From contig VBEI01000005.1 of the NCBI GenBank assembly GCA_005882715.1, positions 1 to 40,506 of the forward strand: 40,506 nucleotides of DNA, written 5' to 3'. Origin of the DNA: Chloroflexota bacterium (GTDB taxonomy: Bacteria; Chloroflexota; Dehalococcoidia; SM23-28-2; RBG-16-64-32). Below are positions 24,149-32,087 of the stretch, piece after piece; position 1 is the stretch's first letter; every line of letters starts with the position of its first letter. The notes below the pieces were generated by a model. That model ran no database searches, had not been told where the DNA came from, and saw only the letters and a list, made by a program, of their open reading frames with translations. A program made the translations under genes and the position numbers.

Positions 24149-25912
24149 TTGCCGATCCGCGTACTGCCGCCGGAAGTCGCCGCTCGCATCGCCGCCGGCG
24201 AAGTGGTGGAGCGTCCCGCTTCTGTGGTCAAAGAGCTCGTGGAGAATGCGCTGGACGCCGGCGCCTCTCGCATCGTCATCGAGGTGACATCCGGCGGGCT
24301 CGATTCAATACGAGTGAGCGACGACGGTTGCGGCCTCGAGGCACCCGAACTTCAGGTTGCATTTCAGCGTCACGCCACGAGCAAGCTCGCAAACGACGCG
24401 GACCTGGCAAGCGTTCTGACTCTCGGCTTCCGCGGCGAGGCTCTGCCTTCGATAGCGGCGGTGGCGGAGGTCGAGATGGTATCGCGGCCGGCCGCGACCG
24501 ATTCGGCGGCAAAACTCCGTCTCGTGCCCGAGGCGCCGCTCGAACTCTCCACCTGCGGCGCGCCGGTGGGCACATCGGTTACGGTCCGCCGGCTGTTCGC
24601 CCGCCTCCCGGCGCGGCGCAAGTTCCTGCGCTCAGCTGCGAGCGAGACAAACGGCGTGACGGCGGTGGTGAGCCACCACGCGCTCGCCTACCCGGAGGTG
24701 CGCTTCACGCTCACTCTCGACGGCAGGCAGGCGCTACAGACGCCGGGGAGCGGTGAGCCACGCGACGCTCTCGCTGCTGTCTACGGTGCGGAAGCGGCGG
24801 CGGCGATGCTGGAGGTCGGGAAGAAGGAACCGGGAACGGGGAATCGGGAGACTACGAGCGCCGTTTGCGTGGATGGGCTAGTGGGGCCGCCGCAAATTTC
24901 GCGTGCTGGGCGGCAGTACATCAGCATCATCGTGAACCAGCGCTGGGTCCAGAACCGGCGCCTCACCTTCGCCGTCGAGGAGGCGTATCAAGGGCTGCTG
25001 ATGGCGGGCCGCCATCCTCTGGCTGTCCTCCATTTACGAGTGCCCGCCGAGGAGGTGGACGTCAATGTCCATCCGACGAAGGCGGAGGTGCGTTTCCGCG
25101 ACGAAGGGGCCATATTCGGCGCCCTCCAGCGGGCGGTGCGCTCAGCGCTGCTCGCGGGCGCGTCAGTACGCGACGCCTCCAGCCTCGTAGGTGCGCCGCC
25201 ACTTGAGCTGTCACCGCAGCCTTCGGCGCCGCTGCTTTGGGAGCACGGCGTGCGCGTGGCCGCCGCGACAGCTCCCGATGCGCCCGCCGGCCGCCCGCCG
25301 GCCAACGGCGAGGCGTCCGGCGTCGCCGCTACGCCGTCGCAGGCATTGCCGGTGATGCGCGTTATCGGTCAGATGGGCGGCACCTATATCATCGCCGAGG
25401 GCCCGCACGGAATGTACTTGATCGACCAGCACGCGGCGCACGAGCGGGTGCTTTACGAACGCTTCTGGCGGAGGCGACAGGAGGGCGCGCCGGAGGTCCA
25501 GGGCCTGCTGGAGCCGTTGACGCTCGAGCTGTCGCCGCGCCAGCGGACGCTGCTCGCCGAGCAGGCGGAGGCCCTCGCCGGACACGGCTTCGACATCGAG
25601 CCATTCGGGGCCGGCGCCTCCGTGCTGCGGGCGCTCCCGCGGTCTCTTGCCCGCGGGGACGCCCGGCAGGCGGTGCTTGAGTTCGTCGACATGATGTTTG
25701 AGGAGGGTGAGGGCGACCGGCGCGACCGCGTGGCGATGTCGCTGGCCTGTCACGGGGCGGTCCGCGCGGGAAAGACGCTCTCGCTGGAGGAGATGCGAGA
25801 CCTGGCCGGGCAGTTGGAGGATTGCGAGGCGCCCAGCACCTGCCCGCACGGGCGGCCGACGATGATCCACCTGAGCGCAGAGACATTGGCGCGGGAATTC
25901 GGGCGGCGATAG
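24149..25912 (+). CDS. mutL: DNA mismatch repair protein MutL
   Basis: About 587 residues. Start chosen at TTG 24149 because the protein then begins with the family's usual LPIRVLPPEVAARIAAG, GAGGA lies 6 nt upstream, and the promoter overlaps the alternative GTG at 24122. The GHKL ATPase shows ELVENALDAGA, DDGCGL, HATSK and GFRGEAL. A Pro/Ala-rich linker (about 330-400) precedes the C-terminal dimerisation domain (IDQHAAHERVLYERF). The end ACHGAVRAGKTLSLEEM...CPHGRPTMIHL carries ACHGAVRAG and CPHGRP, but I do not see the DQHA(X)2E(X)4E endonuclease motif with certainty; DQHAAHERVLYE fits it. Confidence 0.95.
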   Translation: MPIRVLPPEVAARIAAGEVVERPASVVKELVENALDAGASRIVIEVTSGGLDSIRVSDDGCGLEAPELQVAFQRHATSKLANDADLASVLTLGFRGEALPSIAAVAEVEMVSRPAATDSAAKLRLVPEAPLELSTCGAPVGTSVTVRRLFARLPARRKFLRSAASETNGVTAVVSHHALAYPEVRFTLTLDGRQALQTPGSGEPRDALAAVYGAEAAAAMLEVGKKEPGTGNRETTSAVCVDGLVGPPQISRAGRQYISIIVNQRWVQNRRLTFAVEEAYQGLLMAGRHPLAVLHLRVPAEEVDVNVHPTKAEVRFRDEGAIFGALQRAVRSALLAGASVRDASSLVGAPPLELSPQPSAPLLWEHGVRVAAATAPDAPAGRPPANGEASGVAATPSQALPVMRVIGQMGGTYIIAEGPHGMYLIDQHAAHERVLYERFWRRRQEGAPEVQGLLEPLTLELSPRQRTLLAEQAEALAGHGFDIEPFGAGASVLRALPRSLARGDARQAVLEFVDMMFEEGEGDRRDRVAMSLACHGAVRAGKTLSLEEMRDLAGQLEDCEAPSTCPHGRPTMIHLSAETLAREFGRR

Positions 25913-25991
25913 TCGCGTCACACAAGAGCGGGAAGCGTCATAGAACCGACCAGGGGCGGATGATTCACGTCGGCGGTGCTTGATCGACTGA

Positions 25992-27458
25992 TCAGGTTGA
26001 GCGGCTGCGAGCCCAGCGCAGGACTTTCGCGATGGCGTTCGCCGCCCGCGGGATCGTCGGAAAGACCGGAAACCCGGCCTGCCAGCATTTCTCCTGAAAA
26101 GCCGCGGTGCGCTCCATGCTCTCGACGTCGAGGGGTGGTCGCAGGACGACGACGATCGGCGTCCCGGAAGCCTCGCGCGCCTTCACCATCTGCTGGACCT
26201 GCATCTGCATGTAGTGAACTGGGTCGGCGCCGAGCATCGCCATCGAGCGGCGGCCGCGCCCCCAGCTAAAGCTTGTGTGGTAGAGGATCACGTCGATGTT
26301 CTCCGCCTCGCCGATGATGCGCAGCGTCTGCTCTAGCTTCGGCGGCTCGAAGATTGCGATCGTATCGACCGGGTTGCGCACGCTGGTGCCGGCGACCGGG
26401 TTTATCTCGCCTAGCGCTTTCTGGGTGCTCTCCGGCAGGACCGGGCACTGGAGACCGGCATCGTCGATCTCGTCAGCAGCGAAGACGCTGAACCCGCCTC
26501 CCCCACCGACCACTGCGACGCCCGGGCCGGCGGGCGCGCTCATGTAGCGGAAAGCCACCGCCAGGTCGGCCATCTCCTCGACGCTGTTGACGCGCACGGC
26601 GTTCAGCTGACGGCAGAGCGAGTCGAAGACGGCCAGGGAGCCGGCGAGGCTGGCCGTATGCGACATAACGGCACGGGTCCCCGCGGCCGTGCGCCCGCCC
26701 TTGAGAACAACGACCGGCTTGGCAGCCGCGGCGTCGCGGAGGGCTTGACGGAAGCGTCGGCCGTCCTTAACGCCTTCGATGTAGGCGCAGATCACGTTAG
26801 TCTTGGGGTCCCGAGCAAAGTATGAAAGCAGCTCACTCTCGTCGACGTCGGAAGCGTTGCCGTACGAGACGACTTTCGAGAAGCGGATGCCGCGCACGGC
26901 CGCTGTGTAGATCATCTCGCCGGCGTTGCCCCCGCTCTGCGAGATGAAGCCGACAGGGCCGCTCTCCGCGGGAAAGCCGGGCATGAAGGCAAGCTTCGAC
27001 TCGGGAACGTAGAGGCCCATGCAGTTGGGGCCGAAGACGCGAATGCCGGCACCCGTCAGACGCCCCACGACCTGCGTCTCGAGGTCGGCCATCTCGTCGT
27101 CGCCGGTCTCCCGAAAGCCGGCGGTGAAGAAGTGGACGCTGCGGACACCCTTGGCGATGCAGTCCTCGACCAGCCGGGGAACGATGCGCGCGGGGACGCT
27201 GGAGATCACGTGATCGACCGGCAACTCGATATCGAGCACGCTGGCGTAGCACTTGAGGCCTTCGATCTCCTGGTACTTGGGGTTGACGGCGTAGACGGCG
27301 GGGAAGCCCAGTTCCATCAGCGAGAGGAGGAACCCCAAGCCGACGCCGGCAAAGCCGGGCTGCTGCATGGAGACGCCGGCTATCGCGACGGAGCGGGGGT
27401 GGAAGATAGCGTCGAGGGAGGCGGTGGCGGTTCCCGGCTTCGTCTCAGCGGTGGTCAT
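25992..27458 (-). CDS. ADP-forming acyl-CoA synthetase alpha-type protein (CoA-binding domain)
   Basis: 488 residues. The N-terminal CoA-binding Rossmann domain (FHPRSVAIAGVS, YAVNPKYQEIEGLKCY) is followed by two succinyl-CoA-ligase-like domains. GPNCMGLY and FISQSGGNAGEMI lead to the segment MSHTASLAGS, whose His is the expected phospho-His of the ADP-forming acetyl-CoA synthetase family. No ATP-grasp (beta) domain is in this chain or next door, so a beta subunit must come from elsewhere or the protein has another role. It lies 175 nt downstream of the MetE halves but has its own promoter (27495-27523). Substrate unknown. Confidence 0.85.
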   Translation of the reverse strand: MTTAETKPGTATASLDAIFHPRSVAIAGVSMQQPGFAGVGLGFLLSLMELGFPAVYAVNPKYQEIEGLKCYASVLDIELPVDHVISSVPARIVPRLVEDCIAKGVRSVHFFTAGFRETGDDEMADLETQVVGRLTGAGIRVFGPNCMGLYVPESKLAFMPGFPAESGPVGFISQSGGNAGEMIYTAAVRGIRFSKVVSYGNASDVDESELLSYFARDPKTNVICAYIEGVKDGRRFRQALRDAAAAKPVVVLKGGRTAAGTRAVMSHTASLAGSLAVFDSLCRQLNAVRVNSVEEMADLAVAFRYMSAPAGPGVAVVGGGGGFSVFAADEIDDAGLQCPVLPESTQKALGEINPVAGTSVRNPVDTIAIFEPPKLEQTLRIIGEAENIDVILYHTSFSWGRGRRSMAMLGADPVHYMQMQVQQMVKAREASGTPIVVVLRPPLDVESMERTAAFQEKCWQAGFPVFPTIPRAANAIAKVLRWARSRST

Positions 27459-27494
27459 CGGACGAACGTTAACGTGCGCGTGAGGTTTGGAGCG

Positions 27495-27523
27495 AGTTTA
27501 GCAGCGAATTCGGCGAGCGGCAA
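27495..27523 (-). promoter_or_regulatory. Promoter of the acyl-CoA synthetase-like gene
   Basis: Read on the minus strand: TTGCCG (27523-27518), 17-nt spacer, TAAACT (27500-27495). The predicted +1 near 27488 leaves a 30-nt leader. Confidence 0.55.
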
Positions 27524-27633
27524 CGCTGTCGAGCAAGTCTCGCTTTGACTTCGCTGGAATCAGCCCGCGCTGGTGTCGGTCATGCTCGACAAGCTCAGCG
27601 GAAATGGACGCGCTTAAGAGCTCTCTAGGGACG

Positions 27634-28629
27634 CTAGTCGATCTCTAGCTCGCGCTTGATGTCGCGGACGGCGTCGACCATCACCTGGAGCTTCGCCTCC
27701 GCCTCATCCGTAGTGCGGGTCTTGAGCCCGCAGTCTGGGTAGATCCAGAGCCGCTCCGGCGGGAAGAGCTTGAGGGTACGGCGGATGCCGGCCTTCACGT
27801 CCTCCACGTCCTCGATGAAGCGAGTGTGGATGTCCGTCACGCCCACGCCCAGGTCCTTGCCGCTGTCGAACGGCACCTGCTCCATCAGCTTCAGGTACTC
27901 GAAGTCCGTGTTCATGAAGGCGAGGTGGATCTGCTTGACGGGCAGCCGTAGCATGTCCGGGTAGATCTTCTCGACCTCGCCGTAACAGATGTGCGTGTGG
28001 AACTCGGCGTCGATGCCATCGACGGTGAGGTGCATCGCCTCGACAGCCAAATCGAAGTCCTCGGCCGGGCGGGTGTGGATCGCCGGCTCGTCGATCTGGA
28101 CGTACTTCGCGCCGGCCTTAACCAACTCCTCGACTTCGCGGCGGATGATCGGCGCCATGTCGAGCACTGCCTCGCGCCGCGAGGGGTAGTAGTCGTCGAA
28201 CGACCACTCGACCATCGTGTAGGCGCCGGTAAGCATGCCCTTGACTGGCCGGCGGGTAAGGCTCTGGGCGTAGCGCCACATGTCGACGGTCATCGGACCG
28301 GGCCAGGTGAGCTTATCGACGATGATTGGCTTGTGGTAGTAGCGGTTCCCGTAGGAGCGGACAAGGCCGCCGAGCTTCATGCCGCCGATCGGGTTGCCGC
28401 CGGGCTCGCCGGCGAAGTAGGCGACCATGTCGCCGCGCTCCATCTCGCCGTGCACGAGCACATCGAGGCCGATGCGCTCCTGGCTGCGGATCCAGTACTC
28501 CGTGGCCTTGCGCTCGAGCTTATCGAGCTCGGCGCGGTCGATCTTGCCCTGGGAGAACTGGGAGCGGGCCTGGGCGAGGTATTCGGGCTTGGGATAGGAG
28601 CCGACGGCGTTTGTGATCAGTGCGGGCAT
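27634..28629 (-). CDS. MetE C-terminal (catalytic) domain protein, core methionine synthase-like
   Basis: 331 residues covering only the catalytic half of cobalamin-independent methionine synthase. Conserved: GSYPKP, VHGEMERGDMVAYF, VKGMLTGAYTM, VQIDEPAI (Asp binding the homocysteine amine), zinc ligands His and Cys in HTHICYG, GVGVTDIHT (catalytic His) and the third zinc ligand Cys in YPDCGLKTR. The fourth ligand, Glu 24 residues after the His in E. coli MetE, aligns without gaps to Ala (codon 27919-27921). Stand-alone core MetE proteins in Dehalococcoides use a corrinoid methyl donor. GAGGT lies 5 nt before the ATG. The preceding gene is the N-terminal half. Confidence 0.88.
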   Translation of the reverse strand: MPALITNAVGSYPKPEYLAQARSQFSQGKIDRAELDKLERKATEYWIRSQERIGLDVLVHGEMERGDMVAYFAGEPGGNPIGGMKLGGLVRSYGNRYYHKPIIVDKLTWPGPMTVDMWRYAQSLTRRPVKGMLTGAYTMVEWSFDDYYPSRREAVLDMAPIIRREVEELVKAGAKYVQIDEPAIHTRPAEDFDLAVEAMHLTVDGIDAEFHTHICYGEVEKIYPDMLRLPVKQIHLAFMNTDFEYLKLMEQVPFDSGKDLGVGVTDIHTRFIEDVEDVKAGIRRTLKLFPPERLWIYPDCGLKTRTTDEAEAKLQVMVDAVRDIKRELEID

Positions 28630-28742
28630 GGGTTACCTCATCTGGTGGTCATTCTCAGGGGTGAGACCTTCGGCTACGTGACTGCGAGAAGCAGCGAGCT
28701 TTCAACCCGCAGCGTTCACCTATCACCTTACCCCATCGACGC

Positions 28743-29717
28743 CTACGCGGCTACGGGCTCCGCCTTGCGCGCGCCGTCCACCATCCGCTTGAGCTTCTCG
28801 AAGGCGGTTTCGCGGGGGAGATATTCGAGGCCGCAGGACGGGTTGACATAAATACGGTCGGGTGTGACCGATTGGGACAGCCGGCGGATCGACTCCTCGA
28901 TCTGCTCGATCGACTCGATGCGAGTATTTCTGCCGTCGACGATGCCGGCGCCGAGCTTTTTGTCGAAGCGGACCGACTTTACGGCCTCCCAGTTATCGCG
29001 ACCGGACACGAAATCCAAGCCGATGGTGGCGACCGGGAGATCCAGCAGGGCGGGGAGGATGCCGGCGGCGCTGCCGAACCAGGTGTAGACGGCCGTTTCC
29101 GTCTGCACACCGTTCAGCATGCGCGTCAGAGCGCGCGAGAAGATATCGATATCGTCCTTGTTGAAGACGATCACAGGGTCGTTCACCTGGATGATTGGCG
29201 CGCCGGCCTCGGCAAGAGCCTGCACTTCATTTCGCAGTTCCTCTGCCAGCGCTAGCGCGAGCTTCTCCCGGCTGCCGTAGTGCTTGTCGAGCGACAGCGC
29301 TGCAAGCGTGTAGGGGCCCGTGATGATCGCTTTTAAGGGCTTGGCGCTGTTCTCGGCGGCGAAGCGGTAGTCGCGAACCAGGATCGGTTCGCGCCAGGAG
29401 ACGGGCCCGGTGACTTCCGGACGGCGGTAGTAAGTATTCGTATCGAGGTAGCGCTCGAGGCTGCCGATTTCAACCCCACCGAGGCGCCGCATGACATAAG
29501 TCTGGTCATCGTCCCAGCGCGCCTGGCCGTCCGTGATGACTTCGACCCCCGCCTCGATCTGCTCGCCGATCACCTCGACCGTCACCTCGTCCTCGATGCG
29601 CGCAAGCTCCTCGCTCGTTATTTCGCCGCGGTCGCGGCGGTTGATGGCCTGGCGCAGACGGGCCGGGCGGGGACGGTTCGGGATCTTGGGGTAGTTGCCG
29701 ACGACAGTTGTCTGCAT
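28743..29717 (-). CDS. MetE N-terminal domain-like protein (separate chain)
   Basis: 324 residues. Although both halves of MetE share a barrel fold, this protein matches the N-terminal half: YLDTNTYYRRPEV (compare WFNTNYHYMVPEF in E. coli MetE), YTWFGSAAG, LPVATIGLDFVSGRDN, LGAGIVDGRN and the final VNPSCGLEYLP. The zinc-binding His and Cys of the catalytic half are Thr and Phe here, as expected for a domain that binds or positions substrate. It lies immediately upstream of the catalytic-half gene, the order found in the fused enzyme, with 113 nt between them. It may act as partner or as a separate methyltransferase-like protein. Confidence 0.82.
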   Translation of the reverse strand: MQTTVVGNYPKIPNRPRPARLRQAINRRDRGEITSEELARIEDEVTVEVIGEQIEAGVEVITDGQARWDDDQTYVMRRLGGVEIGSLERYLDTNTYYRRPEVTGPVSWREPILVRDYRFAAENSAKPLKAIITGPYTLAALSLDKHYGSREKLALALAEELRNEVQALAEAGAPIIQVNDPVIVFNKDDIDIFSRALTRMLNGVQTETAVYTWFGSAAGILPALLDLPVATIGLDFVSGRDNWEAVKSVRFDKKLGAGIVDGRNTRIESIEQIEESIRRLSQSVTPDRIYVNPSCGLEYLPRETAFEKLKRMVDGARKAEPVAA

Positions 29718-29720
29718 GGT

Positions 29721-29816
29721 TCAGCCTTTCTCTTCTGTGGAAGATTTCAGCTGCTCGATCTCTTCCTTGACCTCGCTCAGCTCATCCTCGTCCTCACCGC
29801 GATCCTCCTCGAGCAT
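29721..29816 (-). pseudogene. Glu-rich coiled-coil micro-ORF, probably the tail of a frameshifted small gene
   Basis: From ATG 29816 the frame encodes 31 residues, MLEEDRGEDEDELSEVKEEI followed by a short tail, ending 3 nt before the MetE N-half start. The open frame extends upstream through SRRDEYLK to a TAG at 29853-29855. In another frame just before it, PPLGFWFRSAWR is readable; adding one base at the TTT near 29841 would join the two into one small protein of Gly/aromatic start and acidic coiled-coil end. No good start codon is seen for the joined form. Either a decayed small gene or a short translated leader. Confidence 0.3.
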
Positions 29817-29949
29817 CTTCAAGTACTCATCACGGCGGGAAAGCGCCAGGCGCTACGGAACCAGAAGCCGAGTGGCGGGGCGAACCGAAGCGGAACCAGC
29901 GTTGCGGCAATGTCAGACAGGAATCAGCGCAGAAATACGAGCGAAAGCC

Positions 29950-29979
29950 AGTCTAGCATCGGGTATTGAACCCGGTCAA
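29950..29979 (-). promoter_or_regulatory. Promoter of the metE-half operon with a dyad in its spacer
   Basis: Minus strand: TTGACC (29979-29974), 18-nt spacer and TAGACT (29955-29950) preceded by TGC (extended -10). The spacer contains GGGT-TCAAT-ACCC, an inverted repeat (29961-29973) that could be a repressor site. The predicted leader is about 130-220 nt, with no riboswitch that I recognise. Together with the divergent ctpA promoter at 30141 this explains most of the 430-nt gap. Confidence 0.6.
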
Positions 29980-30140
29980 ACGGGATCTGCAGTCCCGGGT
30001 AATATGTTCGCACTATATATGTTATGGTACCTGCCACGTGCAGCAGAGTGGCTGGGGGCTGCCCGGAAGCGCGCTCTTCCTGACGCGGCGTGAACCTGCA
30101 AGGACGGCGAGAGGACCTCGTGCGAACCACAGTCCTCAAA

Positions 30141-30169
30141 TTGCCAGGCGGGTATGCCGGTGCTACACT
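30141..30169 (+). promoter_or_regulatory. ctpA promoter
   Basis: TTGCCA (30141-30146), 17-nt spacer and TACACT (30164-30169). The predicted +1 near 30176 gives a leader of about 112 nt. Confidence 0.6.
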
Positions 30170-30287
30170 AATTGGCGATTAGCACTCATCCGAAGCTGGC
30201 TTTACATCCGAACTATCTCACGAAGACAGACGGCGGCCTGCGGGCCGCCATTTATGTCAAAAGCTCTGAAATCGAGGTGACTGGCTG

Positions 30288-31523
30288 ATGTGGAAGACGA
30301 TCAAGCTTGGGACGGCGGCCGTCGCGCTGGCGTTCGTCATCCTCATGGTGGGGGTGGTCGGTTACGCGATTGGCGACACCGGCGCTTCGAGTTCGGGCAC
30401 CTCGCGCCAGGCGGAACAGAGTAGCCAGAGCCAGGGCTACTCTGTTCTGGATGAAATCCAAGGCATTCTGAAAGAGGACTTCGTCGCGCCCGATGCGGTG
30501 AACCCTGATACCTTGCAGAAAGGCGCGATCAACGGGCTCATTCAGTCGCTCGGTGATCCGCACACGGTATACATCTCGCCTGAAGACTTTGCGGTCGGGA
30601 TAGACATCATCTCCGGCGCTTTCCAGGGCATCGGTGCGCAGGTCGACCAGGACCCGGCCACGGGGCAAATCGTGATCGTCGCGCCCTTCCGCGATTCACC
30701 CGCGGAGAAGGCGGGAATACTGCCAGGCGACGTGCTGTTGTCGGTCAATGGCGAATCCGCCGAAGGCTGGACAGTGGCCGACGCCGTGAAGAAGATCCGG
30801 GGCCCAGAAGGAACTCAGGTTACGCTGTCGGTGCGTCACAGCGACAAGAGCGAGGCGCAGTTAACAATCGAGCGCGCCACCATTCAGATCCCGACCGTCT
30901 TTCCGGAAGAAGTGCGGGGACAAGACGGCAACCCGGTGAGCGATCTCGCCTATCTGGAAATCCAGCAGTTCACCGAGCAGACGGCAGGCGACTTGAATAA
31001 GGAACTGAAGCGTATACAGGACGCCGGCTACAAGGGGCTGATCCTGGACCTGCGGCGTAATCCCGGCGGCGGGCTGGACGCGACAGTTGATGTTGCCGAC
31101 ATGTTCCTGGACGATGGAGTCATACTCACCCAGGTGGACCGCAACGGCCACGAGACGGTCTACAACGCTAAGCCGGGCCACGTCACGGACCTGCCGGTGG
31201 CGGTTCTCGTCGGCCCCGGCTCGGCGAGCGGCTCGGAGGTCCTGGCGGGGGCTCTGCGCGACCATGGGCGGGCGAAGCTGATCGGCGAAAAGACCTTCGG
31301 CAAAGGCTCCGTCAACCATATTCGCAATCTGTCCAACGGCGGCGCCCTATACGTCACGATTGCGCGCTGGCGAACGCCCAACGGCGAATTGATCGAAGGC
31401 GTGGGGCTCCAGCCGGACGTGCCCGTCGCACTGACTCCTGAAGATGTTCAGGCCCACCGCGACCCTCAGCTCTTCGCCGCGATTGACTTTCTGCAAAACG
31501 GCGCGCAGGCGCAGCGCCAGTAG
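30288..31523 (+). CDS. ctpA: S41-family C-terminal processing peptidase
   Basis: 411 residues: one N-terminal membrane segment (about 8-30), a Ser/Gln-rich linker, a PDZ domain (about 105-190, with PAEKAGILPGDVLLSVNG) and the S41 protease core. The catalytic Ser lies in GPGSASGSE and the Lys in GEKTFGKGSVN, the Ser-Lys dyad of CtpA/Tsp. Such envelope proteases trim or degrade exported proteins from the C-terminus; Tsp also degrades tmRNA-tagged proteins in the periplasm, which fits the smpB and ssrA neighbours. Start ATG is supported by GAGGTGA with a 7-nt spacer. smpB follows 34 nt downstream. Confidence 0.94.
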   Translation: MWKTIKLGTAAVALAFVILMVGVVGYAIGDTGASSSGTSRQAEQSSQSQGYSVLDEIQGILKEDFVAPDAVNPDTLQKGAINGLIQSLGDPHTVYISPEDFAVGIDIISGAFQGIGAQVDQDPATGQIVIVAPFRDSPAEKAGILPGDVLLSVNGESAEGWTVADAVKKIRGPEGTQVTLSVRHSDKSEAQLTIERATIQIPTVFPEEVRGQDGNPVSDLAYLEIQQFTEQTAGDLNKELKRIQDAGYKGLILDLRRNPGGGLDATVDVADMFLDDGVILTQVDRNGHETVYNAKPGHVTDLPVAVLVGPGSASGSEVLAGALRDHGRAKLIGEKTFGKGSVNHIRNLSNGGALYVTIARWRTPNGELIEGVGLQPDVPVALTPEDVQAHRDPQLFAAIDFLQNGAQAQRQ

Positions 31524-31557
31524 TTTTATGTAAAGCCCTACCCTGCCGGAGAGCAGC

Positions 31558-32010
31558 TTGGGCGAGAAGACCGTTTCCGTCAATCGCAAAGCCACCCACG
31601 ACTACCACATCCTGCGCACCGTCGAGGCAGGGCTGTCGCTCCTGGGCACCGAGATCAAGTCGATCCGCGACGGCCACGTCAGCATTCGCGAGGCCTACGT
31701 CCGCCCGCAAAACGGCGAGATGTGGCTTGTGGGCGCGCATATAGCCCAGTACGCGCCGGCAGGCCGTGACAACCACGAGGCGACCCGCTCGCGCAGGCTC
31801 CTTCTGCATCGGAGGGAGATCAACGAGTTGGAGCGCGAGAGCCAGTCGGGTGGGACGACCGTCGTCCCCTTGAGGCTCTACCTCAAGGACGGCAGGGCAA
31901 AACTGGAGATAGCGCTGGCGCGCGGTAAGAAGTCTTATGACAAGCGCGAAGCGATCGCCAAGCGCGACGCGGACCGTCAAATGCAGCGCGCTCTGCGCAG
32001 ACGAAGCTGA
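31558..32010 (+). CDS. smpB: SsrA-binding protein SmpB
   Basis: 150 residues. Start TTG 31558 is set by GGAG (31548-31551) 6 nt upstream and by the family start. Conserved SmpB segments: NRKATHDYHILRTVEAGLSL, GTEIKSIRDGHVSIREAYV, PLRLYLKDGRAKLEIALARGKKSYDKRE and a basic tail (RQMQRALRRRS) that enters the mRNA channel. It binds the tRNA-like domain of tmRNA to rescue stalled ribosomes. The tmRNA gene itself lies 1.5 kb downstream on the same strand. Probably cotranscribed with ctpA. Confidence 0.96.
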   Translation: MGEKTVSVNRKATHDYHILRTVEAGLSLLGTEIKSIRDGHVSIREAYVRPQNGEMWLVGAHIAQYAPAGRDNHEATRSRRLLLHRREINELERESQSGGTTVVPLRLYLKDGRAKLEIALARGKKSYDKREAIAKRDADRQMQRALRRRS

Positions 32011-32031
32011 GCACGTTCGCCTCGTGCAACA

Positions 32032-32068
32032 AATCGCCCGTCGGCCGCTGCAGGGCCGGCGGGCGATT
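32032..32068. terminator. Strong hairpin between converging smpB and tadG-like genes
   Basis: A 15-bp stem with one G-U wobble (left arm 32032-32046, right arm 32054-32068) and a 7-nt loop sits 22 nt after smpB and 20 nt after the end of the convergent gene. No long T-tract on either side. Likely bidirectional termination or mRNA 3' end protection. Confidence 0.55.
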
Positions 32069-32087
32069 CGCTTCGAAGGTTCAGTAA

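Noticed and set aside
25211-25921. 236-codon frame antisense to mutL
   Set aside because: Low-complexity Arg/Gln/Leu composition typical of antisense frames; mutL motifs are intact on the other strand.
30179-30187. TTAGCACTC, identical to the left half of a CIRCE (HrcA) operator
   Set aside because: The matching GAGTGCTAA is absent at the 9-nt spacing or nearby, so no operator can be claimed.
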